Origin: a virus
Length of the DNA stretch: 21,256 nucleotides
Virus record (IMG/VR): IMGVR_UViG_3300042564_007793
Location: 1-21,256 of that record
Reading direction: 5' to 3' (one strand)
Position numbers and translations under genes: made by a program. Positions 13,955 through 20,756 of the stretch are shown here, one piece after another. Each line of letters opens with the position of its first letter. Position 1 is the stretch's first letter. The notes under the pieces were generated by a model that worked only from the letters and a program-made list of their open reading frames with translations, was not told the DNA's origin and did no database searches.

Positions 13955-14757
13955 CAGCGCCCCCGCGCCATCTGTTCGTTGCGCCGGCGCATCCATTCCT
14001 TGGTCGCCAGTTCGTCGCGGACGCCGCCCGCCCCGCCGCCGCCGCCGCTGATGGAGACCGCCGGCCGCACCGCTTGTGCAGTCTCCCGCGCCCCGACCTC
14101 GCTGGCCTGATCGGCCCTCCAGGCCTTGTGCAACAGCTTCCACAGGCGCGGATCGGCCATCTCGCGCAGCTCCTCCATGGTCACGCCGAACGCCTGGGCA
14201 TAGTCCACCAGCTTGCCGGCCACCTCCGGCGACCAGCCCTCGATCTCCTCGCTCAGCTTGCGCCCGGTTTCGGCCATCGCCTCGGCCGCCTCGCGCGCCG
14301 CCTGCAGCGCGGATCGCTCCTGGTGGTGACTGACCGCATAGGCCAGCTGCTCGCGCGCCTGCGCCAGTCGCTGGAATGTCGACCAGCTCGCCTGCGCACC
14401 CTCCGGATCTTCGGCTGCATAGCCCTCCCAGTCTACGGCCTGGAAATCTTCAATCTGCTCATCCAGCGCCGCCAGGCGCTGTTCGTCCCGGCTTGCACCC
14501 TGGTGGGCGTTCACCCGCGCCGCCAGCGCCTCGCGTTCCGCCTCCAGCGCGCGCCGGTGCTCCGCCAGTTCCTGGGTCTTGCGGGTATAGTCCGCCTGCC
14601 GCAGCACCGCGCCCTTCAGCGCCGCCGGCAGGGTGTGCACCTGCCCGTCCAGTTCCAGCTCGAACATCTCCGGATCCGCGCCGGTCTCTTCCAGCATGCG
14701 GTCGTCGTCGCGCACGAGGTCGCCCTCGCCCGCCAGATAGGCGTCGTCATGTTCCAT
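13954..14757 (-). CDS. Phage scaffolding protein
   Basis: A 267-aa highly helical, charged protein. FELELDGQVHTLPAALKG (32-49), LRQADYTRKTQELAEHRRAL (52-71) and long Ala/Glu/Arg coiled coils are typical of scaffolds of this phage group. A glycine hinge (SGGGGGAGG, near 237-245) separates a short basic tail (TKEWMRRRNEQMARGR), which would bind the coat protein as in P22 gp8. AAGGA stands six bases before the ATG at 14757. It comes just before the cargo gene and the coat gene, the normal order interrupted by the inserts. Confidence 0.8.
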   Translation of the reverse strand: MEHDDAYLAGEGDLVRDDDRMLEETGADPEMFELELDGQVHTLPAALKGAVLRQADYTRKTQELAEHRRALEAEREALAARVNAHQGASRDEQRLAALDEQIEDFQAVDWEGYAAEDPEGAQASWSTFQRLAQAREQLAYAVSHHQERSALQAAREAAEAMAETGRKLSEEIEGWSPEVAGKLVDYAQAFGVTMEELREMADPRLWKLLHKAWRADQASEVGARETAQAVRPAVSISGGGGGAGGVRDELATKEWMRRRNEQMARGR

Positions 14758-14914
14758 GGTCGTCCTTTTTTGGAAATGCCCGTGCGGGCGGTCAGAAATG
14801 TTCGCAGGCCGGCGTCGGCCGCGAGTAGCGTTGCATCTCGGTCAAGGCGGGCGCGCAGGGAGCCCTTCTGCACGGGATGCTATCCCCCGGCCGCCGCGCA
14901 TAGCGCCTGTAACG

Positions 14915-15253
14915 TCAGCCGTGAGTATTCCGCCGGCGACGTAACCTGATCATCGTCGCCGCAGTAATGCCGATAACCTGAAATACAATCCAGAATATCC
15001 CGACCAACATTACAGTCATTATACTGTATATTGTCCCGTTTAGCGGCTGCTCCGGCGTCTCCCAGGCGCCTGTATCAATTTTGATAAGCAACAAGGGAAC
15101 AAATACGAAGGCCAATCCAGCCATGACAAAGCTGTACGCATTCAACGCGATCCCGATCCATGTACTTCGCCAAAGCGCGATCATCACGCCGGGAACCGTA
15201 AGTATTGCGGCAATACACACAATCAGAACCAGAAACCAGACGCCGTCGTTCAT
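14915..15253 (-). CDS. Three-helix membrane protein coupled to the hydrolase gene
   Basis: A 112-aa protein with three long hydrophobic stretches (about residues 5-28, 32-57 and 73-98) and a basic tail (IRLRRRRNTHG) that should lie in the cytoplasm. Its ATG overlaps the stop of the lipase-like gene as ATGA (15250-15253), so the two are translated together. The gene is much more AT-rich than its surroundings, a sign of foreign origin. A membrane protein made in fixed ratio with a lipase-like protein suggests an immunity protein or an export partner. No family recognised. Confidence 0.6.
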   Translation of the reverse strand: MNDGVWFLVLIVCIAAILTVPGVMIALWRSTWIGIALNAYSFVMAGLAFVFVPLLLIKIDTGAWETPEQPLNGTIYSIMTVMLVGIFWIVFQVIGITAATMIRLRRRRNTHG

Positions 15254-16029
15254 CGCCGCGCGCCTAGAGCTCGGGTTTTCATCCAGTCATTGATCGGCTG
15301 CTCATCACTCAGGATGTCCATTTTCGGCCGTCGGCTGGCGTCCAGCACCTCACGCGCACCGCTCCGGACCATCAATGTGTCGACGTCCTTATGGTGGGCG
15401 CTGATAGCGGGACGTCGATCCGCCCGGTCGGTGGGGAGCCTTGACGGGATCCCCGCGAAGAACGGGATCCGGGCAAGCCGGTCAGAGCCGTCGCGGGATG
15501 ATGGCGTCGCATCCACATTCATCCAGAAACCGGCAGGTCGCCCCCGCTCGGGCGCAGCCCGAAAGGCGGTCACGGGATCAACGGTGACCAGGTTGTCGAC
15601 CCTCAAGCCTTCACGTCCGGCCCTTACGGTGGCGTTGAACGCATCCGGCCCACCGTAGCTGTGGCCGACGACGTTCACCGGACCTCCAAGGCGGTTGGCG
15701 GCCCGAATGGCCTCGACAACCTCGCCCGTCCTGGCGTTCGGGAAGTACGCGACACGTCGCCCCGTCTCTTTGGCGTAGGCATCCTTGTACTGTCGCAGAG
15801 CGCCGGAGACGCCCGTTTCCTTGTCATCCAGAAACCCGCCTATGAAGATATCCGTACCACGTTGGGCTTCCGGAACCTCGACCGGCCACCTGGAGAACAT
15901 CGAGCTCTCATCGGGCCTGGCCGGCAGGGGCAACGCGCCGACGCGATCAAAGACCGAAGGGCGCTCTCGCTGAACCGGCTTTGGCTTAGGCATGGGAAAT
16001 CCGAACCGTCGAAGATCTTGGGCGGGCAT
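15250..16029 (-). CDS. Alpha/beta hydrolase, lipase-effector-like
   Basis: A 259-aa protein. Residues 58-235 form an alpha/beta hydrolase domain: VVGHSYGG (120-127) with nucleophile Ser124, TVDPVT with Asp151, and HH at 212-213 as the likely base. The order and the TVDPV and FWMNVDATP segments resemble lipase-type effector domains of bacterial toxins. The N-terminal 50 residues are Pro/Arg-rich without a signal peptide. GGAG stands six bases before the ATG at 16029. It lies between portal and scaffold, where P22 has no such gene, and is coupled to a membrane protein. It could be a phospholipase carried in the capsid, or one active in the lysogen; neither is shown. Confidence 0.65.
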   Translation of the reverse strand: MPAQDLRRFGFPMPKPKPVQRERPSVFDRVGALPLPARPDESSMFSRWPVEVPEAQRGTDIFIGGFLDDKETGVSGALRQYKDAYAKETGRRVAYFPNARTGEVVEAIRAANRLGGPVNVVGHSYGGPDAFNATVRAGREGLRVDNLVTVDPVTAFRAAPERGRPAGFWMNVDATPSSRDGSDRLARIPFFAGIPSRLPTDRADRRPAISAHHKDVDTLMVRSGAREVLDASRRPKMDILSDEQPINDWMKTRALGARR

Positions 16030-16072
16030 CGTCTACTCCATCAGAACTAATCAGGAACATCAAGCGGAAAAG

Positions 16073-17950
16073 TCAGCGCGCGCCCGTGGCACGCATCCGA
16101 TTGGTCTCGGCTTCGAATGCCTCGATTTCCAGCTTCCGCGCCTCATGCGCCCGGTCCTGCTTCAGCCCTGCGATTTCCGCCCTCGCCGCCGCCAGCGCCT
16201 GGGCCAGCTGCCCCATCTGCGCCCTGGCCGCCTCCACCTCCGGCGCCGCGCCCTTGGCCTGCGGCGGAACCAGCGCCGCCAGCCGCCCGGCGATCTCGTC
16301 GGCCCCCGGCCAGTCCAGGTTCCGGGCCAGCAGGTCACCCACCACCGGGGCCGCCGCCGGATAGGCCCGGATCAGCTCGATCATCTGCGTCGCCGCCTCC
16401 TCACGCCGGCTGGTGAAGCTGGGTCCGGACCGCACCGTCAGGTCATACTTGCCCGCCGCCAGATCATAGATCTTCTCGACCTTGCGCAGCGGCCCCGCCG
16501 GATCGGCGCCCGCCGGCCCGACACCGACCGCTTTAGCCGACCCGTCCGGCCCCAGCACACGCACCACCCGCGAGGTTGCGTACACCTTCGGGATCAGGTC
16601 GATCAGGATGCGCCCCGCGTGCCGGATCGCCCGGCTCAGGTTGTCGATGTAGTGGAAGGTCGACACATCCCCCTCCCGCTGCCTGGCCATGATCGCCCGG
16701 CCCGAGGTCTCGTTCGACCGCGCCCCCAGGCTGGCGTCATACAGCCCCATGATCGACTTCATGTCGTCCGAGGCGTTCAACGCCTCCTGCAGCGCTCCGG
16801 CCGGCACGCCGGCAAACCCCTGTCGCATCGGCGGCTCGGGGCCGTCATATTCGATGTAGGCGTGGCTCTGCACATTGGCCGTCGCCCATTTTGCCGAGTC
16901 CGTCTCGAACGCCCCCGTGCGACCGATGAACGGCGCCTTGGGCGCCAGCGCCACCAGTTCCGTCGACGTGGTACGCCAGTAGTTGAACATCCGCTGCGGA
17001 TCCTTGGCGTCCCGCACCAGGCTGCGTAGCCGCCGGCGCCCGTCCACCATCAGTTCCTCACCGTACACCGGCACGATCGGGATGAACCGCCCGGCCCAGT
17101 CCACGGTCTCCAGCACCTGCGCCCCGCTCAGAATTCGCTGCGTCACCCTGTGGCTCGCCACCTGTCGGGGCCGTCCCACCACCGTCACGCCCAGCGCATC
17201 GAACATCGCCTTCTGTGCGCGATAGATCGCCTCTTCGACCACCTGGCCGTCCGACAGCGCCAGGATCGTGCGCATCACCCGGTCGCGCCGCCAGTATTCG
17301 GCGACCGCCACCCGCTCGCCGCTCACCCCGACGCCCACGGCCGACCGCGGCCCATCGCCGCTCCAGTCCACCGGATCAGCGCCCTTCCAGCGGCCCTCGA
17401 AGACCCGGCGCGGCAGGCTGTCCACCACAAACGCAGTGTTCCAGTCGCCGCTGTCCGCCGCCGTCGACTCCGGATCGCCATACACCCCGAACGGGTTGGC
17501 CACGCGCTCGACCACGATATCCTGGTCAAAGCCATCGTCGGCGGCATAGCGGGTGTTGATCCGGAAATACCCCACCCCGCAGGTCACCGCGAAATCCAGC
17601 GCGGTGTCATAGGCCACCTCCGCATCGCTCGACTGCTCGATGTGGCGGATCAGGCCGTTGAACACCTCCGCCGTCTCCGGGTCCGCCCCGTCGTCCACGG
17701 GATGCACCGCGATCGCCGGCTTGTTCTGGCGCGCGTCATTGACCACCTGGCGGATGAACGCCGGCAGCCGGTTGATGGTCAGGCTGGGTCGACCCTCCAG
17801 ATCCCGCGCGCGCCGCACCGCCTCCGGCCACTGCTCGCCCAGCCGCGCAAACCGCAGGTCATCCAGCGCCTCGCGCCGGTTCTCCGCCTCGGCCTCCGCC
17901 GCCAGCTCGAACGCCTCGCGGGCTTCCTCAAGAATATCATCATCAGACAA
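16073..17950 (-). CDS. P22-like portal protein
   Basis: A 625-aa protein, somewhat shorter than the 725 aa of P22 gp1. It forms the 12-part ring at one head corner through which DNA enters and leaves. Family signs include RPSLTINRLPAFIRQVVND, a long helical stem region with SDDMKSIMGLYDASLGARSN and ETSGRAIMARQREGD, and a C-terminal coiled coil (AAARAEIAGLKQDRAHEARK). I chose the TTG at 17950, giving MSDDDILEEAREAFELA, where family similarity begins. A GTG at 18109 would add 53 arginine- and glycine-rich residues of no similarity and has a poorly spaced ribosome site. A promoter-like element lies at 18127-18155. Confidence 0.85.
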   Translation of the reverse strand: MSDDDILEEAREAFELAAEAEAENRREALDDLRFARLGEQWPEAVRRARDLEGRPSLTINRLPAFIRQVVNDARQNKPAIAVHPVDDGADPETAEVFNGLIRHIEQSSDAEVAYDTALDFAVTCGVGYFRINTRYAADDGFDQDIVVERVANPFGVYGDPESTAADSGDWNTAFVVDSLPRRVFEGRWKGADPVDWSGDGPRSAVGVGVSGERVAVAEYWRRDRVMRTILALSDGQVVEEAIYRAQKAMFDALGVTVVGRPRQVASHRVTQRILSGAQVLETVDWAGRFIPIVPVYGEELMVDGRRRLRSLVRDAKDPQRMFNYWRTTSTELVALAPKAPFIGRTGAFETDSAKWATANVQSHAYIEYDGPEPPMRQGFAGVPAGALQEALNASDDMKSIMGLYDASLGARSNETSGRAIMARQREGDVSTFHYIDNLSRAIRHAGRILIDLIPKVYATSRVVRVLGPDGSAKAVGVGPAGADPAGPLRKVEKIYDLAAGKYDLTVRSGPSFTSRREEAATQMIELIRAYPAAAPVVGDLLARNLDWPGADEIAGRLAALVPPQAKGAAPEVEAARAQMGQLAQALAAARAEIAGLKQDRAHEARKLEIEAFEAETNRMRATGAR

Positions 17951-18126
17951 GGCGAAACCCCATGGCAAAGGGCCCGCCTGACGCGAGCCCGGCGAGTGAA
18001 ACAGCCGCCCGCAAGGCGAGCCGCCACGACTGGAAAACTGAAAGCCTGGAAGCAGGTCGGCGCTCGCCCCGGCCTCAGCCCCGCAACCGCGAAGCCTCCG
18101 AAGGCGCACTCCCTGACGCTGACAAA

Positions 18127-18155
18127 TTTCTATCGAAATTGCGCGGCGATGTCAA
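18127..18155 (-). promoter_or_regulatory. Promoter upstream of the portal gene
   Basis: On the minus strand a perfect TTGACA (18150-18155) is followed after exactly 17 bases by TAGAAA (18127-18132), in an AT-rich island within GC-rich DNA. The leader to the portal TTG would be about 170 bases. The -35 lies inside a 31-bp repeat shared with the HNH gene. Confidence 0.5.
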
Positions 18156-18170
18156 GACAAAACGTGAACA
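18140..18170. repeat. 31-bp direct repeat, intergenic copy
   Basis: Identical to 19077-19107 except for one base (A at 18155, C at 19092). This copy is intergenic and supplies the -35 box of the portal promoter. On the minus strand it could encode FTFCLDIAAQ, matching the HNH protein's FTFCRDIAAQ, before a stop a few codons on. It may therefore be a relic of a second HNH-type gene. Confidence 0.8.
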
Positions 18171-18242
18171 AAAAGCCCGAAAGGATGTGCCCGTCGCGCC
18201 CTTACCCACCTCCCGGCGCAGGGAGACCCTCTGCAGCCCGCC

Positions 18243-18701
18243 TCAATAGTCCGCGAACCAGTCCAGCCCCAGCACATCATGGATGCCCGCAATTGACTTG
18301 ATCGCACGCACCTCGGCCTGGAGCGCCCTCAGCTCGTCGCTCACCTCGTCGTCATCGCTCCAGTAGCCCGGGTTCGCCTCCATACCCTTGCAAACCCGCA
18401 CCAGAGTCTCGGCCAATCCAACGGCCGGCAGCGCCTCCAGCTCATGCTCAATCCGCCAGAGGCGTTTGCCAAGAAACATCAGGCGATTCAGCAAGGTGTC
18501 CGCAGCGCCGGTCCGACGCACCGACAGAACGCGCCAGCTCTGCCCGGTCGCGTCCACCAGTTCCATATCGGCCTGCATATTGTCCTTGAGCGTCTTTGAC
18601 CCACAGACCGTCAACGCCTCACGGTCAGGAAACCCCCAGATATCCCCATCCGGCGTGAACCCCAGGATAGGGTAATTCCATTCGATCTCGCCCGTCCGCA
18701 C
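18243..18701 (-). CDS. Hypothetical protein, immunity-like, next to the HNH nuclease
   Basis: A 152-aa acidic cytosolic protein (low pI judging from its many Asp and Glu residues). The first half is beta-rich (ILGFTPDGDIWGFPDREAL, then MELVDATGQSWRVLSVRRTG), the second half helical (WRIEHELEALPAVGLAETLV; ELRALQAEVRAIKS). Two-part acidic proteins of this size beside nucleases are often immunity proteins, but I cannot name a family. The GTG start at 18701 follows AAAGGTAGG, and a good promoter stands only 19 bp upstream, separate from the HNH gene. An immunity gene would be expected to have just such constant expression. Confidence 0.5.
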   Translation of the reverse strand: MRTGEIEWNYPILGFTPDGDIWGFPDREALTVCGSKTLKDNMQADMELVDATGQSWRVLSVRRTGAADTLLNRLMFLGKRLWRIEHELEALPAVGLAETLVRVCKGMEANPGYWSDDDEVSDELRALQAEVRAIKSIAGIHDVLGLDWFADY

Positions 18702-18719
18702 GGCCTACCTTTGCACAAC

Positions 18720-18747
18720 CTTATAGAGATTGATAATAAGCACTCAA
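18720..18747 (-). promoter_or_regulatory. Promoter of the immunity-like gene
   Basis: On the minus strand TTGAGT (18742-18747), 16 bases, then TATAAG (18720-18725), five of six matches at the -10. The short gap 18702-18760 is strongly AT-rich against its surroundings. The leader would be about a dozen bases including the ribosome site, which gives the downstream gene its own transcript. Confidence 0.5.
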
Positions 18748-18760
18748 CCACAGCGCAAAA

Positions 18761-19162
18761 TCATTTTCGCGGCGGCGGCGGCCCCGGACGGGAGGGCTGG
18801 ATGACGTTCTGCCCGGTGTCGAGCAGATACCCGCCGACGCCGGTCGGAACGGCCTTCATCCAGTCGGTCGTACCGTACCAGACCTGTCCGAGCGGCCCAT
18901 ATTTCGGCTTTCCCGCCCAGCTGCCGGTCAGCCGGCGATGCTGTTCCTTCGGCATCACCTTCAGCAGGGCGAAGTGGTTGCGCGGATCCTGAACGGTCCT
19001 TCCAAGCCCCTTGAGCGGAATCGTGTGGTGCACCTCCCGGCCCGGCCCGGTGAGGCCAGCCCGCTTGATCGCCTTCTGCGCGGCGATGTCACGACAAAAC
19101 GTGAACATCTGTTGTTTCAGCGCCAGCCAGTCTTCCGCCCCAGCGCCCAGTTCCGCCACCAT
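18761..19162 (-). CDS. HNH family nuclease
   Basis: A 133-aa protein. REVHHTIPLKGLGR (43-56), RNHFALL (61-67) and PKEQHRRLTG (71-80) give the H-H...N...H pattern of HNH nucleases, with His45/46, Asn62 and His75 as likely metal and catalytic residues. The remainder (YGPLGQVWYGTTDWM, VGGYLLDTGQNV) and a proline-rich tail have no role I can name. I chose the ATG at 19162, five bases after the stop of the 39-aa gene. Phages often keep an HNH nuclease next to the terminase to help DNA packaging; the alternative is a toxin paired with the next gene. Both fit the position. Confidence 0.65.
   Translation of the reverse strand: MVAELGAGAEDWLALKQQMFTFCRDIAAQKAIKRAGLTGPGREVHHTIPLKGLGRTVQDPRNHFALLKVMPKEQHRRLTGSWAGKPKYGPLGQVWYGTTDWMKAVPTGVGGYLLDTGQNVIQPSRPGPPPPRK
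19077..19107. repeat. 31-bp direct repeat, copy inside the HNH gene
   Basis: One mismatch to 18140-18170, about 940 bp away. Here it is coding: on the minus strand it covers residues near FTFCRDIAAQ, just before the catalytic region of the HNH protein. Confidence 0.8.
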
Positions 19163-19167
19163 CCGTC

Positions 19168-19287
19168 TCACCGCGCCCGCGGTCCGGCCATCAGCTGTAC
19201 ATAAAGCACCGCGGCGATGGCGCACCCCACCGTGGCCAGCGGCCTGTCCATCATGATCTCGATGCATTGCTTCAACAGGTCAGACAT
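19168..19287 (-). CDS. 39-aa single-helix membrane peptide
   Basis: A short frame of 39 codons from the ATG at 19287 to TGA at 19168. It reads MSDLLKQCIEIMM, then a hydrophobic segment (PLATVGCAIAAVLYVQLMA), then a short basic end. GGAGG stands seven bases before the ATG, one of the better ribosome sites in the window, and the HNH gene begins five bases after its stop. This accounts for the coding space between terminase and HNH, where the HNH frame itself runs open but looks non-coding. It could be a small holin-like or anchoring peptide. The gene call rests on the ribosome site, coupling and helix. Confidence 0.55.
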   Translation of the reverse strand: MSDLLKQCIEIMMDRPLATVGCAIAAVLYVQLMAGPRAR

Positions 19288-19373
19288 GCGCGGCCTCCAC
19301 CCGCAGCGTCCCCCACCTGCCTTCTACCAAAACACGCCTAACGCCCGGTTCAGCCGGTCGATTAACGCGAGCC

Positions 19374-20756
19374 TCAGCCCATCCAGGACTGCGTCTCCGG
19401 GCGAACGCCTCGCCTTGCTGCGGCCGGCCGCGCCGCCACCACGCCGCGGCGGTTCAGCGCAAACTCGCCGAAGGCGTCGGCGCCATGGCTGGCCCCGTCA
19501 TGCAGCGGGCCGGCATAGCTGTGCGTCGCCCGGTTCCAGCGCTTGCGATAGGCGCTCAGCCGCTCCAGTCCTGCGGCGCAACGGCCCTTGTCGAACCAGC
19601 ACATGGGGATCATCAGGCGCGCGGCGTTCACGCGCTCCTCCGGGTCGGCCCGGCTACCCACCACGATCCGCGACAGCCCCATCCCGCCCAGGGCGTCATA
19701 GCGCGAGCGCCCGGTGGTGAACTCCCGCACCATCACGTCATGCGGCAGGTGATGAACGCCCCACAGATAGGGCTTGGCCGCAATCGCCTCGCGCACCACC
19801 GTGTCCAGCCCCACCCCGTGGGTCTCGTAGTAGTCCACCACGCGGATCTCGCGCCCGGTCTGCTGGAAGTACCAGATCGCCGTATAGTCATCGATGCCCA
19901 GGTCCCAGGCGGTGTCCACCGTCAGCGCGGGGTCCACCGGCACATTGGCCACCCGCCCCGCCTCCCGCGCCTCGCTCAGCGCCTCGGCATAGTAGGCGCC
20001 GGGCGCTGCGGCGTCGAAATCCACCAGATACTCCGACGCAAACTTCGCGCGGCCCTCCGCCTCGGATCCCAGCTCCGCCACCAGTTCGCGCCGCTCCCGC
20101 TCCAGTTGCTCCGGCGTGAACACCTCGGTGTTTGCGGCGGAGGCGCGCAGGGTGAACCACTCCTCGTCGTTTTGCCGGCTCTCGAACGCCTGCGTGGCGT
20201 GGTTTCGCCCGCGCGGCGTCCACAGAAACAGCGCCCATCCCTGATTTTCCAACAGAATTGGCCGGATGTAGGCCCAGGACTCCGGATGCGCCAGCGACCA
20301 CTCCGAAAACACCACGCCCACCACCGAGGCTCCCATCAGGCTGTCGTGGTTGTCCGACCCCAGCACCTGCCAGGTCGAGCCATTGGCGAAGGTCACCTTC
20401 ATCTCGCTGTCGTGGAAGGTGGGGCTGAGGTGTTCGCCGAACGCCTCCTCGATCCGCCGTAGCCCGGTGTGCGGATTGACCGCGTCCCAGATGGCCTTGC
20501 GTCCCTGCGCCGCCTGCGGCAGCAGGTGCCAGTAGCCGCCCGGCCGATCCTGCACCGCCCAGGCCGCCCAGTGCAGCGCCACCTCATCCTTGCCCCACCG
20601 TCGGTGCGCCGCCACATCGGCCCGCAGTTTCCCCTTGCACAGCGCCTCCCACAGTTCGTGCTGATAGGGACGCGGCTCCCATTTCACCGGCACACGCATC
20701 ATCGGTGTGGGGGGTGTCGTTTCGGTCTCGATTTCAGGCTCCGGAACCTCCGTCAC
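19374..20756 (-). CDS. terL: Terminase large subunit
   Basis: A 460-aa packaging motor and nuclease. The ATPase half has HRRWGKDE (51-58, Walker A-like, Lys56) and VVFSEW (148-153, Walker B with catalytic Glu152). The nuclease half has DTAWDLGIDDYTA (from Asp281), LPHD (to Asp340) and SHGADAFGEF (Asp427), the acidic residues of the RNase H-like site. I chose the GTG at 20756, where GTGA overlaps the small subunit stop and GGAGGGAG stands just upstream; the longer frame to 20918 lies inside the small subunit gene. Both active sites appear intact, so the element can probably still package DNA. Confidence 0.9.
   Translation of the reverse strand: MTEVPEPEIETETTPPTPMMRVPVKWEPRPYQHELWEALCKGKLRADVAAHRRWGKDEVALHWAAWAVQDRPGGYWHLLPQAAQGRKAIWDAVNPHTGLRRIEEAFGEHLSPTFHDSEMKVTFANGSTWQVLGSDNHDSLMGASVVGVVFSEWSLAHPESWAYIRPILLENQGWALFLWTPRGRNHATQAFESRQNDEEWFTLRASAANTEVFTPEQLERERRELVAELGSEAEGRAKFASEYLVDFDAAAPGAYYAEALSEAREAGRVANVPVDPALTVDTAWDLGIDDYTAIWYFQQTGREIRVVDYYETHGVGLDTVVREAIAAKPYLWGVHHLPHDVMVREFTTGRSRYDALGGMGLSRIVVGSRADPEERVNAARLMIPMCWFDKGRCAAGLERLSAYRKRWNRATHSYAGPLHDGASHGADAFGEFALNRRGVVAARPAAARRGVRPETQSWMG

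Noticed and set aside
14774-14785. Terminator hairpin GCCCG/CGGGC before the scaffold gene
   Set aside because: The loop would be only two bases and no proper U-run follows, so a stable hairpin is unlikely.
13897-14949. Long plus-strand frame of 350 codons
   Set aside because: Antisense to the scaffold gene, Arg/Pro/Leu-rich low-information protein; the opposite frame is clearly the scaffold.
17951-18109. N-terminal extension of the portal protein from a GTG at 18109
   Set aside because: The extra 53 residues are Arg/Gly/Ser-rich and unlike the family, the ribosome site is too close to the GTG, and similarity starts at the TTG at 17950.
17150-18301. Long plus-strand frame of 383 codons
   Set aside because: Antisense to the portal, rich in His, Arg and Pro, without a ribosome site; a mirror frame of high GC coding DNA.
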